DNA of 28,600 bases from DAOTTX01 sp034437515 (GCA_034437515.1 DAOTTX010000330.1:1-28600); one strand, 5' to 3'. Positions 14,893 to 23,703 are shown, counted from the stretch's first letter. The notes: generated by a model not told the origin, from the sequence alone. Numbers and translations: made by a program.

Positions 14893-16134
14893 ATGTTCCC
14901 ATTGCAATTTAATTATATTCCGTATCCGCTGTGGCGGCGGCGTGGCTGGTTCCACAAGCTGACCAACCCGCTGTGGGGGGCATGGTATCCGGTCGAAGAG
15001 GATCGCCAACCACCAACGGATAGCGCGGCGATGGCAGATTATCTGGTACGCTACGGGTTGCTGCCTGCCTACGGCTTGAGCGAGATCCGCGATATGCTGG
15101 AGGCCAGCACCACACAGGTTGAACATACACCTGACCGACCGCTGCCGAAGCAAGCGGCGCTGCCGGCACGTCTGCCCGCTCAATGGGAACCGATGGAAGC
15201 TGTCATCGTCAACTGGCCTATCCTGTACCCGCCGCTGTGGGATTTGCACGCGCAGATGGTCGAGGCTATCGCCCCGGTCGCTGATGTACTGGTCACCGTC
15301 CCCGCACCGATGTGGGCACATGCCGCCAGCGTTTACCTGCGCGAACGGAGTCAGTTATGTGATGATAGTGTGCGTTTTCTCGTCGTCCCCACTGATGACA
15401 TCTGGGTGCGAGACTACGGCCCAATCGTCGGGTACGACGCCGACGGTGAGCGTGTCGCCTTCGACGCGATCTATGACCACATTCCACACTATCCACAAAC
15501 CCGCGACGACGCCATGCCGCAGTTCTGGTCTGCACATATGGGGATGCCGGTGCAGTCGCTCAAACTACACACGGAAGGCGGTAACCTGTGGACGGACGGT
15601 GAGGGTACACTCATCATGACGCGGCGCATCTTTGAGGAAAACCCCAGCTATGATCGCCCGGCCTTGGAGGCATATCTGCACCAATTCTTCGCGTTCGAGA
15701 AGCTCATCATCACCCCACGCTTACGCATTGAGAGCACCGGGCATGTCGATTTGCTGGTGAAGCTGGCAAATGCGGAGACGATTCTCGTTTCCGCGCCGAC
15801 CACACGCAGCACCGCCGCCGAACTACGCGAAGCGGCGGCGATCTTCCGCCAGCAGACCAACGCGCATGGCGCTCGTTACCATGTGCTTGAACTACCTACA
15901 CCGCCGTTGTACTTCAACTGGTTTGCCTATCCCATCCGGCGCAGTTACACCAACGCCCTGACGGTCAACGGACGGGTGTTAGTCCCGGTGTATGGTTTGA
16001 AGACCGATGCACAAGCCCTACGCATATACGAACAAGCCATGCCAGATTATGAAATCATCCCGATTGACTGTAAAATCGGTGCCAACGGTGGCGGTGCGGT
16101 ACACTGTATGACAAAAGAAGTGCCACGTAGTTAA
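14893..16134 (+). CDS. agmatine deiminase / peptidyl-arginine deiminase family enzyme
   Basis: A 413-residue protein. Residues about 92-410 match the PAD_porph family (amidinotransferase fold): QWEPMEAVIVNWP, Asp174 in WVRDYGP, Glu228 in TEGGN, His284 and Asp286 in TGHVDLLVK, and the nucleophile Cys405 in GGGAVHCMTKEVP. All expected catalytic positions are present, so it should be an active guanidine-modifying hydrolase. Agmatine deiminases make N-carbamoylputrescine and ammonia, feeding putrescine synthesis, but no carbamoylputrescine amidase is nearby and arginine-peptide substrates remain possible. The first ~90 residues (basic WRRRGWFHK, then Pro-rich) are an extension beyond the usual ~370-residue enzyme. 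AGGGG precedes the ATG. A histidine kinase follows after 12 bases. Confidence 0.87.
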   Translation: MFPLQFNYIPYPLWRRRGWFHKLTNPLWGAWYPVEEDRQPPTDSAAMADYLVRYGLLPAYGLSEIRDMLEASTTQVEHTPDRPLPKQAALPARLPAQWEPMEAVIVNWPILYPPLWDLHAQMVEAIAPVADVLVTVPAPMWAHAASVYLRERSQLCDDSVRFLVVPTDDIWVRDYGPIVGYDADGERVAFDAIYDHIPHYPQTRDDAMPQFWSAHMGMPVQSLKLHTEGGNLWTDGEGTLIMTRRIFEENPSYDRPALEAYLHQFFAFEKLIITPRLRIESTGHVDLLVKLANAETILVSAPTTRSTAAELREAAAIFRQQTNAHGARYHVLELPTPPLYFNWFAYPIRRSYTNALTVNGRVLVPVYGLKTDAQALRIYEQAMPDYEIIPIDCKIGANGGGAVHCMTKEVPRS

Positions 16135-16146
16135 GAGGATAGAGCG

Positions 16147-17274
16147 ATGACCCAGGACACCACAAACATCAAGTCAGATCAATTGCATCAAATCGCTACG
16201 GCGGTTGTGCAAGCCGCTGAAGCCGACACGATCGAGGAGGTGCTGCAACGTATCGCTCATACCGCCCGTGAGTTGATCGGCGCACGCTATGCCGCGCTCG
16301 GTGTGCCTGATGGCGAAGGCGGCCTGCACTATTTTAAGGTCTCCGGTATCAGCGAAGAGGACGTCGCAAAGATCGAGCATCTACCGGAAGGACGCGGGTT
16401 GCTAGGTGCCATCATGAACAACCGGGAAACGTTGCGCCTCGACCACATGCAAAAGGACACACGGTCGGTCGGCTTCCCACCGGGGCACCCGCCGATGGAT
16501 GCTATGCTCGGTGTGCCGATCAAAGCTGGTGGTGAGTTGTTCGGTATGTTTTACCTGACGGATCGCACCGACGGGCTGCCGTTTACCGTACAGGATCAAT
16601 GGCTGTTAGAGGCACTTTCCGGTTATGCCGCGCTCGCTATCGCCGGGACGGAGCTACGGGAGAACCAACAACGTCTTTCCGTGCTGGAAGAACGGTCACG
16701 TATCGGCATGGAACTGCACGACGGTGTCATCCAATCACTTTATGCGGTGGGGATGCAACTCGACCTCATCAAACGCGGGGTGCTGGGTACTGACAACATC
16801 GACGGCGCTATCGAGGGGTTAAATGACGTCATCGAAGACATCCGCGATTATATTATGAATCTCAAAGCATCAACAGAAAACACGCTGACCGTGCGCGAAC
16901 ATCTCAATCATATCTTGATGCGGCTGTATATCCCTGATGACCTGAAGATCAGCGTAGATGCACCGGAGAAGGTGCCACGCCTGCCGATACATCTTTTTGA
17001 CTCGATCTGCATGGTAGCACGCGAAGCGATCAGCAACGTGATACGCCACGCGGAGGCCGAACATTTGACGATCCGCTGCGAGCAGAGCATGTCTGAGTTT
17101 CTGCTTACCATTCGTGACGACGGCATCGGCTTTGACCCGGAAAAACCAGAAAACCGCCAGAGCCTGGGCTTACAGAATATGCGGGCACGGGTCGATAAAC
17201 TACGTGGTACGTTGGAAGTCCGGGGCGAACCCGATCACGGTACCGCGCTGATTATCCACATCCCGATGCCTTAG
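16147..17274 (+). CDS. cytoplasmic GAF-domain histidine kinase (LiaS/NarX type)
   Basis: A 375-residue kinase with no membrane helix. A GAF domain covers about 15-168 (ARELIGARYAALGVPDGEGG, then LGVPIKAGGELFGMFYLTDR). A HisKA_3 dimerisation domain has the phospho-accepting His191 in RSRIGMELHDGVIQSLYAVG. The HATPase_c domain ends with DDGIGFDP, LGLQNMRARVDKLRG and HGTALIIHIP. Kinases of this type partner NarL/LuxR-type regulators, and one lies immediately opposite (17271-17930), overlapping this gene's stop by 4 bases. The kinase begins 12 bases after the deiminase, with AAGAGGA as ribosome site, so it is probably transcribed with it. GAF domains bind small ligands or haem/flavin; no diagnostic Cys/His cluster is seen, so the signal is unknown. 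Confidence 0.93.
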   Translation: MTQDTTNIKSDQLHQIATAVVQAAEADTIEEVLQRIAHTARELIGARYAALGVPDGEGGLHYFKVSGISEEDVAKIEHLPEGRGLLGAIMNNRETLRLDHMQKDTRSVGFPPGHPPMDAMLGVPIKAGGELFGMFYLTDRTDGLPFTVQDQWLLEALSGYAALAIAGTELRENQQRLSVLEERSRIGMELHDGVIQSLYAVGMQLDLIKRGVLGTDNIDGAIEGLNDVIEDIRDYIMNLKASTENTLTVREHLNHILMRLYIPDDLKISVDAPEKVPRLPIHLFDSICMVAREAISNVIRHAEAEHLTIRCEQSMSEFLLTIRDDGIGFDPEKPENRQSLGLQNMRARVDKLRGTLEVRGEPDHGTALIIHIPMP

Positions 17275-17930
17275 TCTTTGACCTGCACGACCTTTTGAAT
17301 ATTGTGTTTTACCGCGTAGATCGCCGCTTCCGAACGGTTGCTGACGTTGATCTTCGAGAGAACACTGCTGACGTAGTTTCGCACGGTGCCTTCACCCAGG
17401 TAGAGCTTGACTGCGATTTGCCGGTTGGTCAATCCCTGTGCGACCAGCGCCAATACCTGAAGTTCCTGTGAGGTTAAATCCGCGAATGCCGAGGCGTCTT
17501 CGGCTTTATTGGCCTCACGCACACGCTCAAACACCGCTTTCGTCAATGAGGGGTCAAGCGTGCCGTCACCCTGGCTGACGCGCTCCACCGCCCGGACGAG
17601 TTCATTACTGCCAATACGCTTGAGGACATAACCGGAAGCCCCCGCGTCAATCGCGGCGAGTAGCAATTCATCTTCGGCGTATGAGGTGAGCATCACGACG
17701 CGGCAGTCTTCGACGGTTTCGATAATCTTGCGGCAGGCATCAATGCCGGAAAGACCGGGCATACGAATGTCCAGAACAGCGACATCCGGGTGATATTCCT
17801 GTACTTTCTTGACCGCTTCTTCACCGGTAGCGGCTTCCGCGACAACATGAAAACCGTCGCGTTGTTCGAGCAGTGCCTTTAGCCCTGCGCGGACGACAGC
17901 ATGGTCATCTGCGATGAGTATCCGAATCAT
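17271..17930 (-). CDS. NarL/FixJ-family response regulator
   Basis: The 219-residue regulator has a receiver domain (1-120) with Asp8-Asp9, phospho-acceptor Asp54 in AVLDIRMPG, Thr82 in VVMLTSYAED and Lys104 in YVLKRIG. A LuxR-type helix-turn-helix lies at about 150-212 (LTSQELQVLALVAQGLTNRQ, then GEGTVRNYVSSVLSKI). A 30-residue linker joins them. The ribosome site AAAGGA lies 6 bases before the ATG. It faces the GAF kinase tail to tail; the shared TTAG gives TAG to the kinase and TAA to the regulator. Domain types match (HisKA_3 kinase with LuxR-HTH regulator), so they are a likely pair despite separate transcripts. A downstream target cannot be named; self-regulation is possible. Confidence 0.94.
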   Translation of the reverse strand: MIRILIADDHAVVRAGLKALLEQRDGFHVVAEAATGEEAVKKVQEYHPDVAVLDIRMPGLSGIDACRKIIETVEDCRVVMLTSYAEDELLLAAIDAGASGYVLKRIGSNELVRAVERVSQGDGTLDPSLTKAVFERVREANKAEDASAFADLTSQELQVLALVAQGLTNRQIAVKLYLGEGTVRNYVSSVLSKINVSNRSEAAIYAVKHNIQKVVQVKD

Positions 17931-18215
17931 AACTTGTCCTTTGTCTTCTTTGTCATGTTCTACGCCATGCTCTATTTATTCTACCCGATTTCGGACTCCT
18001 CTATGTATGACACTCATCATGCCTAAAGGTGACACATGACCACTTTCATTTTCTGTTCATACGTGCAATGTACTATCGACGGCAACTCTATGATATTTCA
18101 GCGACAGGCCACATTACCCAAAAATATTTACATGACACCTATCACCTTATTCCGATGACCATAACTTTCTGAAACCCGACTATGATGTAGGATATAACTG
18201 ATTGGAGGCTCTACT

Positions 18216-18650
18216 ATGTATGTCGCTGATATAATGACAAATAAACCAGTGACTATTCGACAAGACAAACCACTTTCCGCCGCGATGGCCTTGATGGACG
18301 AATATCGATGTCGTCATCTGCCGGTGATGAGTGTCGCGTCCCATCTCATCGGCATCGTCAGTGACCGTGACTGTCTGCTGGCGTTGAACTCACCGCGTGT
18401 GCTGCGTGAACGCTGGCAAGACGAAGTGATTACTAATCGGACGCCGATTGCTGCAATTATGACCCCGGCACCGATCATCGTTGAGGCGGATATGCAAGCG
18501 CACGAAGCGGCACGGCTAATGTTGGATCATTCGATCAACGCGCTGCCGGTTATGCGGTCGGAAACACTTATCGGAATCGTGACGACCTCGGATGTGTTGA
18601 TGGCGTTCCTCAAGTCTGCTGAGTTCGTCGACCCAAAGCTGATTGATTAG
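18216..18650 (+). CDS. two-CBS-domain protein
   Basis: The 144-residue protein consists of a tandem CBS (Bateman) pair: CBS1 at about 1-65 (MYVADIMTNKPVTIRQDKPL, then HLIGIVSDRDCLLAL) and CBS2 at about 80-140 (IAAIMTPAPIIVEADMQAHE, then ETLIGIVTTSDVLMAF). Such stand-alone pairs bind adenine nucleotides or S-adenosyl ligands and signal energy or redox state to a partner protein; the partner here is unknown. A 15-residue insert (SPRVLRERWQDEVIT) separates the domains. TTGGAGG sits 8 bases before the ATG. A 285-base gap upstream, shared with the divergent regulator, holds AT-rich sequence but no promoter I can assign with confidence. Confidence 0.92.
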   Translation: MYVADIMTNKPVTIRQDKPLSAAMALMDEYRCRHLPVMSVASHLIGIVSDRDCLLALNSPRVLRERWQDEVITNRTPIAAIMTPAPIIVEADMQAHEAARLMLDHSINALPVMRSETLIGIVTTSDVLMAFLKSAEFVDPKLID

Positions 18651-18684
18651 TCCCCTGATACCCCCCAAGTTTAGGGGAACGTGG

Positions 18685-18718
18685 AACTATCGAATTTGTT
18701 ATACAATATGAGATAGTT
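18685..18718. promoter_or_regulatory. nested dyad, candidate operator/promoter
   Basis: AACTATC (18685-18691) and GATAGTT (18712-18718) form a 7-base inverted repeat. Inside it TTGT-TAT-ACAA (18696-18706) forms a second dyad with nearly the same centre. TACAAT at 18702-18707 is a possible -10 box without a good -35. The position, 26 bases before the start at 18744, suits a regulator-binding site. Nothing shows which protein binds. Confidence 0.35.
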
Positions 18719-18743
18719 ATTCCGTCACTTCAGGGGAACACCC

Positions 18744-19673
18744 ATGCGTGCTGATGTCGCCCTCAGAGATGCCCAAACGCTATGTGAAGCCGACCAGACG
18801 ATCATCATTGATGGTTGGTTGGTCAACGCCTCCAACAGAGGATTAGGTCAGCTCTTTTACATTGTCGAAGACAAAACCGAACACGAAAATACTCGCAGAG
18901 CGTTATTCCTGGTGCGAGGCATTGCCCAGAGCAACGGCGCGGAAATGCAACTCGCCGACACGCTCGCTTTTCTCGCCCCGTTCGGTCGGCTGAGTCCGAT
19001 TGAAGTAAAGATCGTCGGCAAGATCCGGCCCAGTCCAGAAAAGCCCTTCCCCTACATGCTGGATGCCATCGAGAGTCTTCAGGTCATGATCCCCAAATGG
19101 GGGTATACGGGATACTTCATCCCGCATGGCATCGACTACGATAATATCGGTGTCGGGCAGCTCTCCCCGATCACGTTGATCGACTTGCTGCAAAACAAAG
19201 ACCTTTTCATCGGTGCGAAGGTCAAAATTGCAGGGGTCTTTACTGGCACTCCGTTGACGCGCACCACGCCCGAACTCAGCTACATCACCGACCGGCGCTA
19301 TCTGGCGCGCCCGCCCGAACTCATGCCATTAGTTTCCGGCGAGCGCATCTCCGAAGAATTTTTACGCGATATGGAAAAACGCCAGCAAAAACGCCGTGCC
19401 GCCTACGAAGCACGATTGATCCGCGAGCGCCGTAACGCTGTGCTGGTCAAATACGATGGCATCCTACGCAAGATCATCGCGCCCCACTACAACAGCGGAC
19501 GCGCGTTTTTCGAGAATGTCATCATCACCGGCGAATTCGACGCGGCAGACATCGCCCCCTTCCCGGCGGCGCTGGTTAACGCGCAAAAGTTGTTTATCAA
19601 AAACATGAAGGACGAGCAGCATAGCGTTCAGATGTGGGATTTACAACAGTTCCCCTATGGGCGCAACATCTAA
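18744..19673 (+). CDS. unrecognised 309-residue protein, possibly OB-fold-like repeats
   Basis: No family is recognised. There is no signal peptide or membrane helix. The N-terminal part has a beta pattern (IIIDGWLVNASNRGLGQLFY). A second copy-like segment appears around 155-190 (LFIGAKVKIAGVFTGTPLTR). A charged coiled-coil helix spans about 205-235 (FLRDMEKRQQKRRAAYEARL). A third beta segment lies near 237-275 (VLVKYDGILRKIIAPHYNSG). The pattern 'K/T-h-h-h-G-h-h' in each beta segment resembles the first strands of OB folds, so a three-module binding protein is possible, but this is reading by eye. AGGGGAA lies about 7 bases before the ATG. It ends overlapping the convergent four-PAS kinase by 4 bases. 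Length and clean coding structure support a real gene. Confidence 0.7.
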   Translation: MRADVALRDAQTLCEADQTIIIDGWLVNASNRGLGQLFYIVEDKTEHENTRRALFLVRGIAQSNGAEMQLADTLAFLAPFGRLSPIEVKIVGKIRPSPEKPFPYMLDAIESLQVMIPKWGYTGYFIPHGIDYDNIGVGQLSPITLIDLLQNKDLFIGAKVKIAGVFTGTPLTRTTPELSYITDRRYLARPPELMPLVSGERISEEFLRDMEKRQQKRRAAYEARLIRERRNAVLVKYDGILRKIIAPHYNSGRAFFENVIITGEFDAADIAPFPAALVNAQKLFIKNMKDEQHSVQMWDLQQFPYGRNI

Positions 19674-21955
19674 CCCAGCGGCAGTGTGACCGTGACCGTC
19701 GTGCCGACACCGGGTTGGCTTTCCAGTTCGATTGTGCCGTTGTGCAGCAGCACGATCTTTTGTGCGATTGCCAGTCCTAGCCCGAAACCGGGTGTGGTGT
19801 GTGCGTTGTCTAACCGGTAGAAGCGTTCGAAAGCATGGACTCTTTCGCTCTCACTCATTCCCTGACCCGTATCGCGGATGATGACCTGCGCATCGGCATC
19901 GACGAGCGCCGTCTCTACGAAAATATCACCATCGGGGACGTTGTAACGGATGGCATTGTCAATGATGTAGTCAAAGGCTTGTGCAATTTCGGAGACGATC
20001 AGCGGCAGCTTGATCAACGATGATGAAAGCTGTTTGTGCAGGGTCAAATCGGCTCGTTGGAGCGCGTCGTGCCGCTTGTTGAGGATGTCAGCCACGATCT
20101 GGTTGAGGTCATTCACTCTAAAAGTAAGCGCCGGTTCGGATTCAAGCATGGTCATCTTTGCTAACATATCCACCAGATGATTCAGACGCTCGACCTGTCC
20201 GGTAATCAGCGCCAGTTTTTCATCGCGGCGCTCTTTATCAGCATCGGTCAGGCGACTGAGCAGATAGGTGCTCGAATTAATCGTCGAGAGCGGGGTGCGG
20301 AACTCATGCGAGGCATTCTGAATGAATTTTGACAGCACATTTATCCGTTCTCGTTCCACCGCGAGTTTGAACGCTTGCGCCTGCTGCTGATTACGTTCAG
20401 TGACATCAACCATCAGCACCATGCCAACCGCTTGCTGCCCGAACTTCAGCGGGATGAACTGTACATCCAGCATGCCATCCATCGCCTCAAATTCGATCTG
20501 GTTCGCCTCCCCGCGCAGCGCTGCACGATAATATATCTCGACCGAATCCGCCCACTGTGGTGCGACTTCGTGTAATGTCTTACCCATGATTTCTGCCGGG
20601 TCGAACCCGAATACGGCGATCAACTTGCCGCCCACCAGCAGATAGCGCAAGTCCTCATCGTAGATCATGACGGCGGCGTTGGGGAGGTTCTCAACTAATT
20701 TGCGATAGAGTGATTCGCTGCGTTGCAGGGCCTGTTCGATGTGTTTGCGCTCGGTAATGTCTCGGCCTACAGCTTGAATCTCGATCACATCACCACTAGC
20801 GTCGGTGATAACCTGGTCGGTCCATTGTTGGTAGCGATAATGCTTTTGGGGATGCCGCACCCATATCTCGTGCACCTTGGGCCGCCTGGTCTTGAGCAAT
20901 TTCTGAATGTGTGTGCGCAGGTAGCCATGATTCTCGACGGCGGCGGTGTTAAAGAAACTCTGCCCGATGACCTCCGCTTCGGTGACGCCATAATAGCGGC
21001 AGTAAGCCTCATTAACGAAGGTGATGCGTGTATCCGGCGTGTACCGGCAGACCAATTCCGTCTGTGATTGGACGATGTTCTGATAAAGTTCCTGGCTCTC
21101 ACGTAAGGCTTGTTCGACCCGCTTCTGATGCGTAATATCCTGGAACGTGCCATACACTTTGACGACTTTCCCGTCCTCAATGAGTGGGCGACCGACAGTA
21201 CGTATCCACATCGGATCACCCCCTGCGTTGATAAATTGCAGTTGGAGGTCGTAGGATCCGCCCGTCTCGATGGTGTTCTGGAAGGCCTGCGTAATGACCG
21301 CCTGGTCATCGGGTGAATATTGCTTAATCGAGCGTTCGATCTGGAGCGCGTCATCCGGGTCGAAGCCATGAATTTCATACGTTCCCGGCGTCCAGATAGG
21401 CTGCATCGTTTCGATGTCCACTTCCCACCCGCCGACCTTCACCATACGTTCGACCTCATGAAAAATCGCCTCATTGCGGCGCAGGTTTTCTTCGATCTGC
21501 CGTTGTGCGGTCATATCATGCAAGACGAGATAAAGCAGTTGCCCACCGTCCTGTTCGATCATAGCGGGTGAGACACTCAGATAACGTCTGTCTCCATTGG
21601 TTTGTGTGTGCTGGCAGGGGAGCTGTACCTGCGCCTGACCTGCTTGTGCGCTTGCGAACAACTTTTGCAGCAACTCAAGCATCGCCTGGGGATCATGCCC
21701 TTTGAGGTCGGCGGCGCTCATCTCGCAAAGTTGCTTACGGGTAAGGTCATAAAACGATGCCGCCGCCGGGTTGGCATCGACGATGGCCCATGCCTCCGGT
21801 TGGATGAGCAGTTGCGCGGTCGGGTTGGCCTCAAACATCTGCTGGTACCAGTCAGGCGATTGATTGGCTTCTAGCGAGACTATCCGTGTTTCGAGGTATT
21901 GAATGTAGGCCGCATCATCTGTGATATTAACGCTGCGTTCATTGCTGGCGGTCAT
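19670..21955 (-). CDS. soluble histidine kinase with four PAS domains
   Basis: A 761-residue kinase (ATG 21955, preceded by AGGA; a TTG 21 bases upstream would add seven residues). No membrane helix is present. PAS-like domains lie at about 35-150, 160-278 (a PAS_3/PAC type ending VYGTFQDITHQKR), 285-405 (RITFVNEAYCRYYGVTEAEV) and 410-523. The HisKA domain carries His550 in QNASHEFRTPLSTI. The HATPase domain has IDNAIRYNVPDG, DTGQGMSESE, FERFYRLD and GFGLGLAIAQ. All core motifs are intact. It has no receiver domain and no adjacent regulator, so it is an orphan. PAS domains in tandem usually sense redox, light or small ligands, but no specific cofactor residue can be assigned. It is divergent from the amylase gene. 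Confidence 0.92.
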   Translation of the reverse strand: MTASNERSVNITDDAAYIQYLETRIVSLEANQSPDWYQQMFEANPTAQLLIQPEAWAIVDANPAAASFYDLTRKQLCEMSAADLKGHDPQAMLELLQKLFASAQAGQAQVQLPCQHTQTNGDRRYLSVSPAMIEQDGGQLLYLVLHDMTAQRQIEENLRRNEAIFHEVERMVKVGGWEVDIETMQPIWTPGTYEIHGFDPDDALQIERSIKQYSPDDQAVITQAFQNTIETGGSYDLQLQFINAGGDPMWIRTVGRPLIEDGKVVKVYGTFQDITHQKRVEQALRESQELYQNIVQSQTELVCRYTPDTRITFVNEAYCRYYGVTEAEVIGQSFFNTAAVENHGYLRTHIQKLLKTRRPKVHEIWVRHPQKHYRYQQWTDQVITDASGDVIEIQAVGRDITERKHIEQALQRSESLYRKLVENLPNAAVMIYDEDLRYLLVGGKLIAVFGFDPAEIMGKTLHEVAPQWADSVEIYYRAALRGEANQIEFEAMDGMLDVQFIPLKFGQQAVGMVLMVDVTERNQQQAQAFKLAVERERINVLSKFIQNASHEFRTPLSTINSSTYLLSRLTDADKERRDEKLALITGQVERLNHLVDMLAKMTMLESEPALTFRVNDLNQIVADILNKRHDALQRADLTLHKQLSSSLIKLPLIVSEIAQAFDYIIDNAIRYNVPDGDIFVETALVDADAQVIIRDTGQGMSESERVHAFERFYRLDNAHTTPGFGLGLAIAQKIVLLHNGTIELESQPGVGTTVTVTLPLG

Positions 21956-21990
21956 GGCATTCCTGTTACATATCAATTTTGTTGCACCTT

Positions 21991-22018
21991 ACTATATATT
22001 AAGCCGAAAGTGAGTCCA
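21991..22018 (-). promoter_or_regulatory. possible promoter of the four-PAS kinase
   Basis: On the minus strand TGGACT (22018-22013), a 16-base spacer and TATAGT (21996-21991) resemble a sigma-70 promoter. The transcript would start near 21984, about 30 bases before the chosen ATG. Confidence 0.35.
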
Positions 22019-22095
22019 CCAGCATAAAGGTTTCCTATTCGGCCTGAATTTGCTATATTGTTAAGCGGAAAATTAAAATAACCTGGGGTTAAAGA

Positions 22096-23703
22096 ATGAA
22101 AAAACTTTTGTTGTTCGTGATGATGCTTCTATTGATCGTACTACCGTCAAGTGGGCAGGGTCTGGTCGAAGGCGAGGCCGAGGGCAACTGGTGGGACGGT
22201 CAGGTCTTCTATGAAATTTTCGTGCGCAGTTTTTACGATAGCAACGGTGACGGCATCGGTGATATTCAGGGCATCATCCAGCAGCTTGATTACCTGAACG
22301 ACGGCGACCCGACCACTACCGACGATTTGGGCATTACGGGCATCTGGTTGATGCCGATTAGCCCGGCGACGAGTTATCACGGCTACGATGTGCTGGATTA
22401 TCGTGGCATCAACCCGGAATATGGCACGATGGCAGACTTCGAGGAACTACTGGCAGAGGCCGAGACACGCGGCATCTCCATCGTGATTGATCTGGTCATC
22501 AACCACACCGCACGCGACCATGAATGGTTCATCAACTCTCGTGAACCGGACGCACCGTTTGAGGATTGGTACGTCTGGGCCGACGAAGACCCCGGTTACC
22601 CCGGTCCAGATGGTCAAAATGTGTGGCACCCACTCAGCGGACGTTATTACTACGGTGTGTTCTGGCAGGGGATGCCGGATTTGAACTACGAAAACCCGGA
22701 AGTCACCGAAGAGATGTACGACATCGCCCGTTTCTGGTTGGAAGATGTCGGCGTGGCGGGCTTCCGTTTGGATGCGATCAAGTTCATCATCGCCGATGGA
22801 CGCGCTCAGGAAAATACCCGGCAAAACCTCACCTGGATGGCAGACTTTCACGATCACGTTGAGTCAGTCGCCCCGGATGCGCTGCTCGTCGGCGAGGTGT
22901 GGAGCAACACCGGGCAAATCTCACGCTATGTTGATGAACAGGTCGATATCGCCTTTGAGTTTGACCTTGCCGAAGCCATCATCCGCACCGCGCAATTCGG
23001 TACGACCGGCTCCGTGCTGCGCCAGTTGGAAACGGTCTATGAGGTCTACCCGGATGGACAGTACGCCACTTTCCTGACCAACCACGACCAGAATCGCATT
23101 ATGAGCCAGGTCGCTGAGGACATGGACGCCGCCACCAACGCCGCCAGCCTGCTGCTGACGTTGCCCGGTGTGCCGTTCGTCTACTACGGTGAGGAGATCG
23201 GCATGACCGGTATCAAGCCCGATGAGGACATCCGCTTGCCGATGCAGTGGGATAGCAGCCCGAACGCCGGCTTTACCACCGGCAACCCCTGGCGACTGCC
23301 AGCCTTCAATGTGGCGAGCGTGAACGTCGCCGCGCAGGACGATGACCCCGACTCGTTGCTGAACCACTATCGTGGCTTGATCCAGGCGCGGGGTGCCAGC
23401 GAAGCGATGCGGCGCGGTGGCTTCCTCTTGCTGGAAAGCAGCGAACGTAAGGTGCTCTCCTATCTGCGTGAGTACGATGGACAGGCGGCGCTGGTCGTGC
23501 TTAACCTCGACGAAGAACCCATCGAAGCCTATACGTTGACCCTCGCCGCCAGTGACATGACTGCCATCGATGCTCCCACATTGCTGCTCGGCGAAGGTGA
23601 GGTCACCGCGCCAACACTCAATGACACAGGTGGCTTCACCGATTATACGCCCGTCGCCACACTGCCGCCGACCAGCGCCACCATCATCCAGTTAAGCGAG
23701 TAG
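22096..23703 (+). CDS. secreted GH13 alpha-amylase family glycosidase
   Basis: A 535-residue protein. The signal peptide MKKLLLFVMMLLLIVLPSSGQ ends near residue 21. The (beta/alpha)8 barrel shows the GH13 conserved regions: region I DLVINHTARDH, region II GFRLDAIKF with nucleophile Asp226, region III LLVGEVW with acid/base Glu267, and region IV FLTNHDQNR with Asp331. GMPDLNYENPEV and the active-site YHGYDVLDY fit bacterial extracellular alpha-amylases close to subfamily 36 or related groups. SNGDGIGD near 49-56 resembles the calcium loop. The C-terminal beta domain spans about 445-535. It probably cleaves starch or malto-oligosaccharides outside the membrane; other alpha-glucans are possible. 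The ribosome site is weak (CTGGGG). Confidence 0.94.
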   Translation: MKKLLLFVMMLLLIVLPSSGQGLVEGEAEGNWWDGQVFYEIFVRSFYDSNGDGIGDIQGIIQQLDYLNDGDPTTTDDLGITGIWLMPISPATSYHGYDVLDYRGINPEYGTMADFEELLAEAETRGISIVIDLVINHTARDHEWFINSREPDAPFEDWYVWADEDPGYPGPDGQNVWHPLSGRYYYGVFWQGMPDLNYENPEVTEEMYDIARFWLEDVGVAGFRLDAIKFIIADGRAQENTRQNLTWMADFHDHVESVAPDALLVGEVWSNTGQISRYVDEQVDIAFEFDLAEAIIRTAQFGTTGSVLRQLETVYEVYPDGQYATFLTNHDQNRIMSQVAEDMDAATNAASLLLTLPGVPFVYYGEEIGMTGIKPDEDIRLPMQWDSSPNAGFTTGNPWRLPAFNVASVNVAAQDDDPDSLLNHYRGLIQARGASEAMRRGGFLLLESSERKVLSYLREYDGQAALVVLNLDEEPIEAYTLTLAASDMTAIDAPTLLLGEGEVTAPTLNDTGGFTDYTPVATLPPTSATIIQLSE

